A stretch of 34,771 bases of DNA, taken from an uncultured Blautia sp. GTDB taxonomy: Bacteria > Bacillota > Clostridia > Lachnospirales > Lachnospiraceae. The translations under genes and the position numbers were made by a program. The stretch lies in contig NZ_CAKROJ010000021.1 of assembly GCF_934372025.1 (NCBI RefSeq), positions 1-34,771 of the forward strand. Direction: 5' to 3'. Below the pieces are notes generated by a model. That model did no database searches and was not told where the DNA came from. It saw only the letters and a list, made by a program, of their open reading frames with translations. The first letter of the stretch is position 1, and every line of letters begins with the position of its first letter. This document shows, piece after piece, positions 1 to 7,426 of the stretch.

Positions 1-210
1 ACTTAAAATGTAATCTGCATTCCTTGATTTCCTTGTTTGCAGTCTATTTTTTTACTTAAAATGTAATCTGCATTCCTAGGTTTCTTTATTTGCAGTCTAT
101 TTTTTTACTTAAAATGTAATCTGCATTCCTTGATTTCCTTGTTTGCAGTCTATTTTTTTACTTAAAATGTAATCTGCATTCCTTGATTTCCTTGTTTGCA
201 GTCTATTTTT
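1..210. repeat. Tandem repeat, about 4 copies of a 53-bp unit
   Basis: Units start at 1, 54, 107 and 160. Units 1 and 3 are identical. Unit 2 differs at a few positions around 78-90. Unit 4 matches for 51 bases and then diverges at 211. Each unit contains CTGCA and TGCAG arms about 18 bases apart, followed on the plus strand by a run of T. The last unit overlaps the stop codon (203-205) of the decayed macro-domain gene, so the array is the 3' flank of that gene copied several times. There are no unique spacers, so it is not a CRISPR array. The first unit begins exactly at base 1, so more copies may lie outside the window. Confidence 0.95.
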
Positions 211-529
211 GCACCAAAGATAATGCTTTCTCATACGCGAATGCAGCCTGGTCGTTAAATAACACCCACTCTACCAGATCAAATCTGTCTGGATTATCTT
301 TTAGAAATCTATGAACCGTATCTACTGCAATCTTAGCAACTTGCAAGAAGCTTATCTTCATTATTATTTCCACCATACCAGATCGGTCCGACTGTGTGGA
401 TCACATAATCACATGACAGATTATAAGCCTTAGTAATCTTTAATTATTTGCAGCATTTACAATTGCCTGTACATCCGTAATTTCTGTTATATCACCTTTG
501 ACTGTTTTAATCGAATACATAACCTTCAT
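203..529 (-). pseudogene. Decayed macro-domain (ADP-ribose hydrolase-like) gene
   Basis: Three pieces of one macro-domain protein can be read on the minus strand. The first (from the ATG at 527-529) gives KGDITEITDVQAIVNAANN and then a stop. The second, in another frame, gives AYNLSCDYVIHTVGPIWYGG, again ending in a stop. The third gives KIAVDTVHRFLKDNP and FAYEKALSLVQK, ending at the stop at 203-205. These match the start, middle and end of O-acetyl-ADP-ribose deacetylase-type macro domains. The pieces that should carry the glycine-rich ADP-ribose loop after NAANN and the PSISTG-type loop before the last helix are missing, so two internal deletions and frame changes have inactivated the gene. 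It begins 28 bases after relQ and was probably co-transcribed with it. The family assignment is confident; whether a short peptide is still made is unknown. Confidence 0.85.
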
Positions 530-557
530 GCCTGCTCTTTCTTAGAAATATTATTTC

Positions 558-1238
558 TTAGATTTCGTGGAACATGCCTATTTTGTTCTTGATTTCCTGC
601 ATCTCATTATCCGCTTCTATAATAACCTGTGCTGAATGCATCAGTTCCTTACTGATTTCCTCAAACCCGGGCATCTCTTCAATACCTTTTTTATAACGAA
701 GCTGATGTTCCAGTGTTGCCCAGAAATCCATTCCATTAGTACGAATCTGAAGTTCCACTCGCATCGGTGTTTTTCCTTTTGCAAAAAATACCGGAATCTC
801 AACAATCATATGATAACTCCGGTAGCCATTTGGCTTTGGATTCTTTATATAGTCTTTTATTTTTATAACTTTGATGTCATCCTGCTGTGTGATCAAATCT
901 GAGATTGTATAAATATCATCAATAAATGCGCAGACAATCCGAACCCCCGCCACATCATTCAGCTGCTGCTGGATATTTTCGATAGTAAAGTCATATCCCA
1001 GTTTCTGCAGCTTATTATAAATACTTACTGGCTTTTTGATTCTTGTCTTTATGAATGAAATCGGATTCCGATTATATTCCACCGAAAACTCATCATCCAA
1101 AACTTCCAGTTTGGTCTGCACCTCTCTGATTGCACAGCGGTACATCATCATTAAATTATAAAATTTTTCCGCATCATCAAATAACTGCTGAGGATTCGAA
1201 TACTCCATCCAGATTTTCTTTAACTCTTCCGGGTTCAT
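558..1238 (-). CDS. relQ: Small alarmone synthetase, RelQ type (GTP pyrophosphokinase)
   Basis: A 226-residue cytosolic protein made up essentially of a RelA/SpoT synthetase domain; no HD hydrolase, TGS or ACT domain is present. It should transfer pyrophosphate from ATP to GTP or GDP to make (p)ppGpp. Visible motifs include RIKKPVSIYNKL (substrate-binding basic segment), DVAGVRIVC, KPNGYRSYHMIVE and the conserved VELQIRT...WATLEHQLRYK block. The length fits the RelQ/YjbM family (about 210-225 residues), whose members form tetramers. A sequence like AGAGAGG precedes the ATG by about 7 bases, and a promoter candidate lies at 1312-1340. The only downstream gene is the broken macro-domain gene. 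The synthetase assignment is firm; RelQ rather than RelP rests on length and overall similarity. Confidence 0.88.
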   Translation of the reverse strand: MNPEELKKIWMEYSNPQQLFDDAEKFYNLMMMYRCAIREVQTKLEVLDDEFSVEYNRNPISFIKTRIKKPVSIYNKLQKLGYDFTIENIQQQLNDVAGVRIVCAFIDDIYTISDLITQQDDIKVIKIKDYIKNPKPNGYRSYHMIVEIPVFFAKGKTPMRVELQIRTNGMDFWATLEHQLRYKKGIEEMPGFEEISKELMHSAQVIIEADNEMQEIKNKIGMFHEI

Positions 1239-1311
1239 TGCAATACCTCTCTGTTACAATTTATTTATGGTAAATCTTAATTTTTCACCTGCGTAAACTC
1301 CTGTATAAATA

Positions 1312-1340
1312 ATAATATCATGAATCCATATTGCCGTAAA
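1312..1340 (-). promoter_or_regulatory. Candidate sigma-A promoter for relQ
   Basis: On the minus strand TTTACG (1335-1340) and TATTAT (1312-1317) are separated by 17 bases, about 70 bases upstream of the relQ ATG. The spacing is ideal and the hexamers are moderately close to consensus. Confidence 0.45.
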
Positions 1341-1386
1341 GCAAATGAGTACAGAACCGGCTGTTTTAGCGGTATTTTTAGACAGT

Positions 1387-1417
1387 AAAAAAGACAGCGG
1401 GATAAGCTGTCTTTTTT
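1387..1417 (-). terminator. Rho-independent terminator downstream of ftsH
   Basis: A perfect inverted repeat AAAAAAGACAGC / GCTGTCTTTTTT with a 7-base loop, giving a T run on either strand. It lies about 150 bases after the ftsH stop and upstream of relQ, so it should end the tilS-hpt-ftsH transcript and insulate relQ. Confidence 0.9.
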
Positions 1418-1564
1418 GGAGAAGGTATTTCTTCTTATGGGGTGTAGCAAAAACTATATAATGTATTGGGGGGTTTTTACGGTTATTATAGTATCATGAG
1501 TCCCACTAAAAGTGTGCACAAACTTCACAAAATTTACATTATGTTTTTGTACACTTTGTACGTT
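1418..1564. other. Gene-free stretch after ftsH
   Basis: Part of a 326-base gap between relQ and ftsH, whose other contents are the relQ promoter and the ftsH terminator. No start-bearing reading frame or conserved RNA is recognisable here. The region is AT-rich with a short G run near 1471-1477. Confidence 0.6.
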
Positions 1565-3400
1565 CTATTCTTGCGGCACATCATTTTCTGATGTAAAAAG
1601 TGCCTCAAATTCATCTCTTTGGATTTTTTCCTTTTCTAAAAGAAGATCTGCACACTTGCGAAGAACATCCATATGCTGTGAAATAATCTTCTTTGCATCC
1701 GCATGACACTGATCAATAATATCATGAACTTCTTTGTCAATTTCTTTGGCTACTTCTTCGCTGTAGCTTCTTGTATGTGCCAGATCACGTCCTATAAAGA
1801 CTTCATCACCATCATCACCATAAGCGATCAGGCCAAGCTTATCTGACATACCATATTGCATGACCATGGCACGTGCAGTACTGGTTGCACGTTTGATGTC
1901 ATTAGAAGCGCCTGTCGTAATATCTCCAAAGATAATCTCCTCTGCAACACGTCCGCCAAGAAGCGTCGTGATATCCTGCAGCATCTTACCTTTTGTATTG
2001 AACATCTCATCATTTTCCGGAAGAGGCATGGTATATCCTGCGGCTCCCATTCCTGTCGGAATAATCGAAATTGTATATACAGGATCCATATCCGGAAGTA
2101 CATGAAACAAAATTGCATGACCTGCTTCATGGTATGCTGTGATTTTCTTCTCTTTTTCAGAAATAACCTTACTGCGTTTCTCAGCACCAATACCAACTTT
2201 GATAAATGCATGCTTGATATCCGGCTGTGTAATATAACTGCGACCTGATCTCGCAGCCATAATTGCTGCTTCATTCAGAAGATTCTCAAGATCTGCCCCT
2301 GTAAAACCAGCTGTTGTCTGTGCGATCTGTGCAAGATCCACATCCTCGCCGAGCGGCTTATCCTTGGCATGAACCCGAAGAATTTCTTCTCTTCCCTTAA
2401 CATCCGGACGTCCAACCGCAACTTTACGGTCAAATCGCCCTGGTCTCAGTATTGCCGGATCCAGGATATCCACACGGTTGGTTGCTGCCATTACAATAAT
2501 GCCTTCATTAACTCCAAAACCATCCATTTCTACAAGAAGCTGATTCAGAGTCTGCTCTCTCTCATCATGTCCGCCGCCCATTCCGGTTCCACGCTGTCTG
2601 GCTACCGCATCGATTTCATCAATAAAGATGATACAAGGTGCATGCTTCTTTCCTTCTTCGAACAGATCACGTACACGTGATGCACCTACACCAACAAACA
2701 TTTCCACAAAATCAGATCCCGAGATGGAAAAAAACGGAACCCCGGCTTCTCCTGCGACTGCTTTTGCAAGAAGAGTCTTACCTGTTCCAGGAGGTCCCAC
2801 AAGGATAACTCCTTTTGGAATTCTCGCTCCTACATTGGTATACTTCTGCGGAGCTTTAAGAAAATCTACAACTTCTACCAGATCTTCTTTTTCCTCCTGC
2901 AAACCTGCCACATTCTGAAATGTAACCTTTTTATCATCCGGCAGCATCATTCGGGCACGGCTTTTTCCAAAATTCATCATCTTGGCATTCCCACCGCCTC
3001 CTGACATCTGACGATTCATCATCACAAACAGAAAAATCACCAATACACCTGTCAGAAGAACCGGAAGAAGAGTCGTCATAAACATACTCTCCTGCGGAAC
3101 ATCTGCAACCGTCGGATAGACCTTATAGCTTTCCAGAAGCTCCTGCACTGCATTAACATCCGTTACATATACTTTCTTCTGTCCGATTCCCTGGATATCC
3201 AATACAACTGAGCCGGTAGGTACTTCTCTGTTCTGATAAATCTTCGCCGAAGAAATCTTCCCGTCCTCAGCTGCCTGTTTCATACTTTCCATTGAGTAAC
3301 TGCTCTGTGATGTAACCTGTTTGTTCAGATAAAAATACCCTGAAACCAACATTACAACCAGCACAAGATACAGGCCAATTCTGCCTGACTGTTTATTCAC
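1565..3400 (-). CDS. ftsH: ATP-dependent zinc metalloprotease FtsH
   Basis: A 611-residue membrane-anchored AAA+ protease that degrades damaged or regulatory membrane and cytosolic proteins as a hexamer. Segments in order are TM helix 1 (about 8-25), an extracytoplasmic domain, TM helix 2 (about 108-126), the AAA module with Walker A GPPGTGKT (202-209), Walker B IIFIDEID (257-264), the second region of homology ATNRVDILDPAILRPGRFDR, and the zinc site HEAGH (424-428). The start is GTG (3398-3400), preceded by an AGGAGA ribosome site. It is the last gene of tilS-hpt-ftsH, 22 bases after hpt, the same order as in Bacillus subtilis. Length and motifs are complete. Confidence 0.97.
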   Translation of the reverse strand: MNKQSGRIGLYLVLVVMLVSGYFYLNKQVTSQSSYSMESMKQAAEDGKISSAKIYQNREVPTGSVVLDIQGIGQKKVYVTDVNAVQELLESYKVYPTVADVPQESMFMTTLLPVLLTGVLVIFLFVMMNRQMSGGGGNAKMMNFGKSRARMMLPDDKKVTFQNVAGLQEEKEDLVEVVDFLKAPQKYTNVGARIPKGVILVGPPGTGKTLLAKAVAGEAGVPFFSISGSDFVEMFVGVGASRVRDLFEEGKKHAPCIIFIDEIDAVARQRGTGMGGGHDEREQTLNQLLVEMDGFGVNEGIIVMAATNRVDILDPAILRPGRFDRKVAVGRPDVKGREEILRVHAKDKPLGEDVDLAQIAQTTAGFTGADLENLLNEAAIMAARSGRSYITQPDIKHAFIKVGIGAEKRSKVISEKEKKITAYHEAGHAILFHVLPDMDPVYTISIIPTGMGAAGYTMPLPENDEMFNTKGKMLQDITTLLGGRVAEEIIFGDITTGASNDIKRATSTARAMVMQYGMSDKLGLIAYGDDGDEVFIGRDLAHTRSYSEEVAKEIDKEVHDIIDQCHADAKKIISQHMDVLRKCADLLLEKEKIQRDEFEALFTSENDVPQE

Positions 3401-3422
3401 CTGCTGATGTCTCCTTTCAAAA

Positions 3423-3956
3423 CTAGTCTTCCTGATTTAATTCAACCACTCCAATGAATGGAAGATTTCTGTATTTCTGTGCATAATCCAGACCATATCC
3501 TACAACAAACTCATCCGGAATATTAAAGCAGCAGTAATCCACTTTTACATCTTTTACTCTGCGCTCCGGTTTATCCAGAAGTGTGCACAGACGGATACTG
3601 TTTGGATTTCTTCCCTTCAGAATGTCGATCAGGTAACTGAGTGTTCTTCCTGAATCAATAATGTCTTCTACGATCAGAACGTCTTTGCCGATCAGTGGCT
3701 GATCCAGATCTTTTACAATTTTAACAACTCCACTGGATTTTGTATCATCTCCATAGCTGGATACGGACATGAAATCAAGAGATACCGGAACAGTAATTCT
3801 CTTTGCCAGTTCACAGGTAAAGAATACTCCACCCTTCAGTACACAGATCAGATGAATTTCTTTTCCGGCATAGTCTTTGCTGATCTGAGCTGCAATGTGT
3901 CTGATTCTTGCATCCACTTCTTCTTCACTCAGTAAAACATTGATTTTTTCACTCAT
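3423..3956 (-). CDS. hpt: Hypoxanthine (guanine) phosphoribosyltransferase
   Basis: A 177-residue purine-salvage enzyme that joins hypoxanthine or guanine to PRPP to form IMP or GMP. It carries the PRPP-binding signature VLIVEDIIDSGRT, an N-terminal LKGGVFF segment and a C-terminal FVVGYGLDYAQKYRNLP segment that closes over the base. The length is normal for bacterial HPRT. The ATG shares one base with the tilS stop codon (TAATG), and the ribosome site GGAGGA lies inside the end of tilS, indicating translational coupling. The tilS-hpt-ftsH order is strongly conserved in Firmicutes. Confidence 0.97.
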   Translation of the reverse strand: MSEKINVLLSEEEVDARIRHIAAQISKDYAGKEIHLICVLKGGVFFTCELAKRITVPVSLDFMSVSSYGDDTKSSGVVKIVKDLDQPLIGKDVLIVEDIIDSGRTLSYLIDILKGRNPNSIRLCTLLDKPERRVKDVKVDYCCFNIPDEFVVGYGLDYAQKYRNLPFIGVVELNQED

Positions 3957-5368
3957 TATACGTTTCCTCCTTGGTATGTGATCTCCAATACTCTTCCTGT
4001 TTTGGAAGTAATTTTGTAACGCTCATTAATTCTCCCGCCTATGATCCATACTATCTCGTTTCCGTCAGCAATAAGAGGTATCTCTTCCCTGATCTCTCCC
4101 GGAATCTTATCATCGATCATGCAGCGCGTCAGTTTCTTGCGTCCTCCGTCGTGATTTACAATCATATAATCACCGCTTCTGCGTGTACGGACAGACAGTT
4201 CGCATTTTATTTTATCACAATCAAACCATTTCGTATACTTTTTTTCCAAAATCTTCTCTCCATTATAGAAAAAATTTCTTACCTGAAGGGTTCCTCTGCT
4301 CCATTTTACTTCTTTTTCTGCAGCAGACAATTTGATTTCCTGTTCTTGCTGTCCATCAGGCACATGAAGATTCTGTGATTTTTTTCTGATTTCCACACCC
4401 TCATATACTCTGACCGCCTCAACAGCATACGGAAGGCTGATCCGGCGTCCTGTCTGCAAACCATATAACTGCCGTATCTGTTTTATATGCTGAGAGGTCA
4501 GATCACTCTGATGTCCGGCCGTTTGCTCAAGAATTTCCCGGATCACATATGTCTGAATAATTTCTTCTTTCTGAAAGAAATCATCATTCAACACATATCT
4601 TCCCTCCTTCACAAAGTACTTTCCTGCCAGCATCCTAGCCTGACCGACAAAATAATCTTCTGCCTGTCCCAATATTTCGGATGCCTCTGCCATGTGCGCT
4701 ACCGCCTTTACATTTACTTCCTTCTCCAGAACCGGCAGAATATGGCGTCGTATCCTGTTTCTGGTATATGCATCCTCTAGATTGCTACTGTCCTGCACCG
4801 TCGGAATATTATTCTCCTCTACATACTTAACAATTTCGCACCGTTCTAAACAAAGAAGCGGCCTGATAATTTCTCCATTTATCGCTTTCAGCGAACACAG
4901 TCCCCGAATCCCGGTTCCTCTTGCCAGATGATGCAGCATTGTTTCGGCCATATCATTTTTGTTATGTGCCAGTGCTACTCTTATCTTTTTGTTCTCTTCC
5001 TGGATTTTTTTCTTTTCCTCTTCAAAAGCTATTCGCCGCACTTTTCTTCCGGTTTCTTCCTCTCCCATTTTCCATTTTTCAGCAAGTCCCGGAACATCAT
5101 ACGAGTAGACACTGCACGGAACTTTCCATTCCCGGCACACCGACTCCACTATCTTCTGATCTCTCATAGCTTCTGTTCCACGAATTCCATGATTCACATG
5201 AACCACCTGAATTCTGTATCCTTTTTTTTCCTTTAACTGATTCATTATATGCAGCATCGCCATTGAATCCGGGCCGCCTGATACACCCAGAATGATCACT
5301 GAACAGTCTTTCAGCATATCTGTCTCTGCTGTAAAATTCTTAATTTTTTGCAATGCGTTTTTCTGCAT
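3956..5368 (-). CDS. tilS: tRNA(Ile)-lysidine synthase
   Basis: A 470-residue enzyme that attaches lysine to C34 of the CAU-anticodon tRNA-Ile, changing it to read AUA; this is essential in most bacteria. The N-terminal PP-loop ATPase motif is SGGPDSMAML (about residues 30-39), followed by the HVNHGIRG and LAHNKNDMAETMLHHLARGTG segments typical of TilS. The C-terminal TilS domain is seen as LTRCMIDDKIPGEIR...IPLIADGNEIVWIIGGRINERY. AGGAGA lies 8 bases before the ATG. It overlaps hpt by one base and follows spoIIE by 64 bases. The yabS and yabT genes found here in B. subtilis are absent. Confidence 0.95.
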   Translation of the reverse strand: MQKNALQKIKNFTAETDMLKDCSVIILGVSGGPDSMAMLHIMNQLKEKKGYRIQVVHVNHGIRGTEAMRDQKIVESVCREWKVPCSVYSYDVPGLAEKWKMGEEETGRKVRRIAFEEEKKKIQEENKKIRVALAHNKNDMAETMLHHLARGTGIRGLCSLKAINGEIIRPLLCLERCEIVKYVEENNIPTVQDSSNLEDAYTRNRIRRHILPVLEKEVNVKAVAHMAEASEILGQAEDYFVGQARMLAGKYFVKEGRYVLNDDFFQKEEIIQTYVIREILEQTAGHQSDLTSQHIKQIRQLYGLQTGRRISLPYAVEAVRVYEGVEIRKKSQNLHVPDGQQEQEIKLSAAEKEVKWSRGTLQVRNFFYNGEKILEKKYTKWFDCDKIKCELSVRTRRSGDYMIVNHDGGRKKLTRCMIDDKIPGEIREEIPLIADGNEIVWIIGGRINERYKITSKTGRVLEITYQGGNV

Positions 5369-5407
5369 TCTGTTTTCTCCTGCGTATCTGCAAATCTCTA
5401 TTTTCTG

Positions 5408-5434
5408 TTACTGCTCACTCCGTTCGCAGCGACT
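5408..5434. repeat. Copy A of a 27-bp intergenic hairpin motif
   Basis: This motif overlaps the spoIIE stop codon and is 23/27 identical to a second copy at 7053-7079 just after divIC. A CTGC/GCAG stem encloses the loop TCACTCCGTTC. The other copy has CTGT/ACAG, so one base pair has changed on both sides while pairing is kept. Confidence 0.65.
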
Positions 5435-6926
5435 ATTTTCTTACTACATTCGCCACCAGAACCGTCATATCATCCCTCGCATGATAATCACTGTATCCCA
5501 GTGCTCTCTCCAGAATTCCCCTGCTTATTTCTCTTGGTGTTTCATCCTGAATGTCCATAATGATCTCTTTCATCGTTTCTTCTTCATGTTCCACCGGTAA
5601 TGCATCCAGAACTCCATCGGTCATCATGATCAGATAATCTCCATGATACAGTTTTCTGGACGCCGTGTCAAAATCCACTCTCTGCACCAGCCCTGCTGCC
5701 AGGCTTTCTGACGCAATTGCTTCCACCCAGTGATCCCGTTTGATAAATGTTGATGCAGCACCTGCCTTCAAAAACTCGCAGATACCAGTATACAGGTCTA
5801 CTGCACAGATATCTACCGTAGAAAACATTTCTTCACGACCTTTCAGTACAAGTGCTGCATTTACCATTCGTGCTGCCGTCTCCTGCGAAAATCCGGATTC
5901 CAGGAACTGTTCCAGAAGTTCTACTACAATCTCACTTTCTCTGCATGCATCCATCCCGGACCCCATTCCATCAGACAGACACATGACGAATTTTCCTCCG
6001 TCTTCCTGTCTGCAGATATAATTATCACCGGATACCTTTTCACTTTCTCTGGTAAGTCTTGAGACCCCATACAGCATCTGGTAACTGACATCCTCTACAA
6101 AATGTACTGTGTGAAACTCACCGTTTACAATACATCGACTGCCTTTTACCGACGTCATTCTGCTCTCACATACCTCAGAAAGTAACTGTGCAATCTCCGT
6201 CACAGATACACACTGTCCGCTTCTTGCCCGTAATGTCAGAAATATCTGCCGTCTTCCCTCGACCTTATCCATCACCCAGGCTGCTTTCAGTATCACATGT
6301 TTTTTTCTCAGATTTTTTCTCAGTTCCTCTCTGAATTCCGGTTCTGCCGCAGCTATATCGTACAGATCATTCGCCACCATCTCCATAATTGCTGCTGTTT
6401 CTGTCAGTTGCTGTGCAACTGCCAGTCGACTCTCGATCATCCGATTCAGCCATACCAGATTTTGCTTTTCTTTTCGGAACTGTTCCCTTACTTCTTCCAG
6501 ATACTGCATAGATTTCCCACACATGCTTCCCCACTCTGCACGGATCTTTGCAACTGTCTCTTCATCACCCTTTTCCAACGCGCGGACCAGTGTTTCGCCG
6601 CCCCGATGCATAAGTTCCGCCTGGTTTCCCCAACAGATATCCCTGTGATAACAGCCACTGCAAAGTCGTTCATTTGTATCTGCAAGTATATTCTCAATCT
6701 GTCCATTACTCAGATATTCTTTTTTGTATGGCATTCCATAAAAAGTATCTGCAAGCTTCTGAAAAGCTGCTGCATAACGCTCTACCTTTTCTTTCTGGGG
6801 ATGATCTTCACCAATAGGAAATATTTCCTCTTTTTTCGACATTCTCCCCGTCAAAACAGTTTTTGCCATGTCCCGCAATATCAGAAGCACACTGATCACG
6901 AGCATGGCAATTATCCATTCCTGCAT
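5433..6926 (-). CDS. spoIIE: Stage II sporulation protein E, short form (PP2C phosphatase)
   Basis: In Bacillus, SpoIIE dephosphorylates SpoIIAA to switch on sigma-F in the forespore and helps place the polar septum. The C-terminal ~200 residues here are a PP2C-type phosphatase with MCLSDGMGSGMDAC and a terminal YHARDDMTVLVANVV. Upstream is a cysteine cluster CSGCYHRDICWGNQ followed by long helices, matching the SpoIIE central region. The protein has 497 residues and only one N-terminal membrane helix (about 3-20), whereas Bacillus SpoIIE has about 830 residues and ten helices. The start used is the ATG at 6924-6926, preceded by a strong GGGGAGGG site. A longer reading would start inside the promoter -35 element at 6992. 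Synteny (divIC-spoIIE-tilS) supports the name. Confidence 0.88.
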   Translation of the reverse strand: MQEWIIAMLVISVLLILRDMAKTVLTGRMSKKEEIFPIGEDHPQKEKVERYAAAFQKLADTFYGMPYKKEYLSNGQIENILADTNERLCSGCYHRDICWGNQAELMHRGGETLVRALEKGDEETVAKIRAEWGSMCGKSMQYLEEVREQFRKEKQNLVWLNRMIESRLAVAQQLTETAAIMEMVANDLYDIAAAEPEFREELRKNLRKKHVILKAAWVMDKVEGRRQIFLTLRARSGQCVSVTEIAQLLSEVCESRMTSVKGSRCIVNGEFHTVHFVEDVSYQMLYGVSRLTRESEKVSGDNYICRQEDGGKFVMCLSDGMGSGMDACRESEIVVELLEQFLESGFSQETAARMVNAALVLKGREEMFSTVDICAVDLYTGICEFLKAGAASTFIKRDHWVEAIASESLAAGLVQRVDFDTASRKLYHGDYLIMMTDGVLDALPVEHEEETMKEIIMDIQDETPREISRGILERALGYSDYHARDDMTVLVANVVRK

Positions 6927-6959
6927 ATATTTCCCTCCCCTTATTTTTCCTAGAAAAAT

Positions 6960-6993
6960 ATTATAAAAGGGAGTTCTTAAAATATCTGTCAAA
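6960..6993 (-). promoter_or_regulatory. Spo0A-type sigma-A promoter of spoIIE
   Basis: Perfect TTGACA (6987-6992) and TATAAT (6960-6965) on the minus strand are separated by 21 bases, four more than the sigma-A optimum. A TGTCAAA site (plus strand, 6987-6993) overlaps the -35 and matches the Spo0A box TGNCGAA at 6 of 7 positions. B. subtilis spoIIE and spoIIG promoters have the same long spacing and need Spo0A~P. The start codon lies about 33 bases downstream of the -10. Confidence 0.8.
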
Positions 6994-6997
6994 TAAA

Positions 6998-7033
6998 GGA
7001 GACTATTACAGAAAATATTTCTGCAAAATCTCC
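6998..7033 (-). terminator. Probable terminator of the yabP-yabQ-divIC transcript
   Basis: On the minus strand GGAGA pairs with TCTCC around an inner CAGAAA/TTTCTG stem, followed by TTTATTT. It sits between divIC and the spoIIE promoter and would separate the two transcripts. Confidence 0.55.
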
Positions 7034-7052
7034 TATTTTGTAACAGTTTTCA

Positions 7053-7079
7053 TTACTGTTCACTCCGTTTACAGCAACT
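7053..7079. repeat. Copy B of the 27-bp intergenic hairpin motif
   Basis: This is the partner of the copy at 5408-5434, placed about 30 bases after the divIC stop. Its stem is CTGT/ACAG with loop TCACTCCGTTT. A second inverted repeat, AACAGT (7042-7047) with ACTGTT (7055-7060), overlaps it. Confidence 0.6.
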
Positions 7080-7111
7080 TGGTCAAAACCCTCCAAAAAC
7101 AACGGATGTTA

Positions 7112-7426
7112 TTATTTTTCTTCTTCAAAAACAATCTCATTATTTTTTACAAGTCCAAGCTTATCTCTGGCAACTTCCGCAATGTACTCATCGGTCTGCA
7201 TATATTCCTTCTGTTCATCAATTTCCTTGGTACGTTCCTGTTCATTGTCAATGGATTCCTGCAATGCTGCTGCCTTTGTATCATAAACCGCAATTCTTGC
7301 TTTCAGATTCTGACTCTGAAACGTCAATCCTCCCAGAAGGAGCAACACGACTACGGAAATTGCTACCATTCCAAGATAATTATTCGCTATTTTTTTCTTA
7401 TTATTTTTCTTTTTTGACTTTTTCAA
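7112..7426 (-). CDS. divIC: Septum formation initiator DivIC (FtsB/FtsL-like)
   Basis: A 104-residue bitopic divisome protein. It has a lysine-rich cytoplasmic start, one membrane helix (about 19-36), a coiled coil (about 40-75) and the DivIC signature TDEYIAEVARDKLGLVKNNEIVF near the end. In Firmicutes DivIC works with FtsL and DivIB to activate septal peptidoglycan synthesis. The start is TTG (7424-7426), with AGGAG about 9 bases upstream. The gene overlaps the end of yabQ by 26 bases. Its position between yabQ and spoIIE matches B. subtilis. Confidence 0.92.
   Translation of the reverse strand: MKKSKKKNNKKKIANNYLGMVAISVVVLLLLGGLTFQSQNLKARIAVYDTKAAALQESIDNEQERTKEIDEQKEYMQTDEYIAEVARDKLGLVKNNEIVFEEEK

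Noticed and set aside
1..210. CRISPR array
   Set aside because: The units are directly abutting 53-mers with no variable spacers and no cas genes nearby.
1245..1493. A minus-strand open frame of about 80 codons running through the ftsH terminator up to relQ
   Set aside because: It has no start codon with a ribosome site, it spans a perfect terminator, and it shows no similarity I recognise; most likely chance.
6927..6992. A longer spoIIE starting at 6992
   Set aside because: That TTG is the promoter -35 hexamer, and a strong ribosome site sits just before the ATG at 6924-6926.
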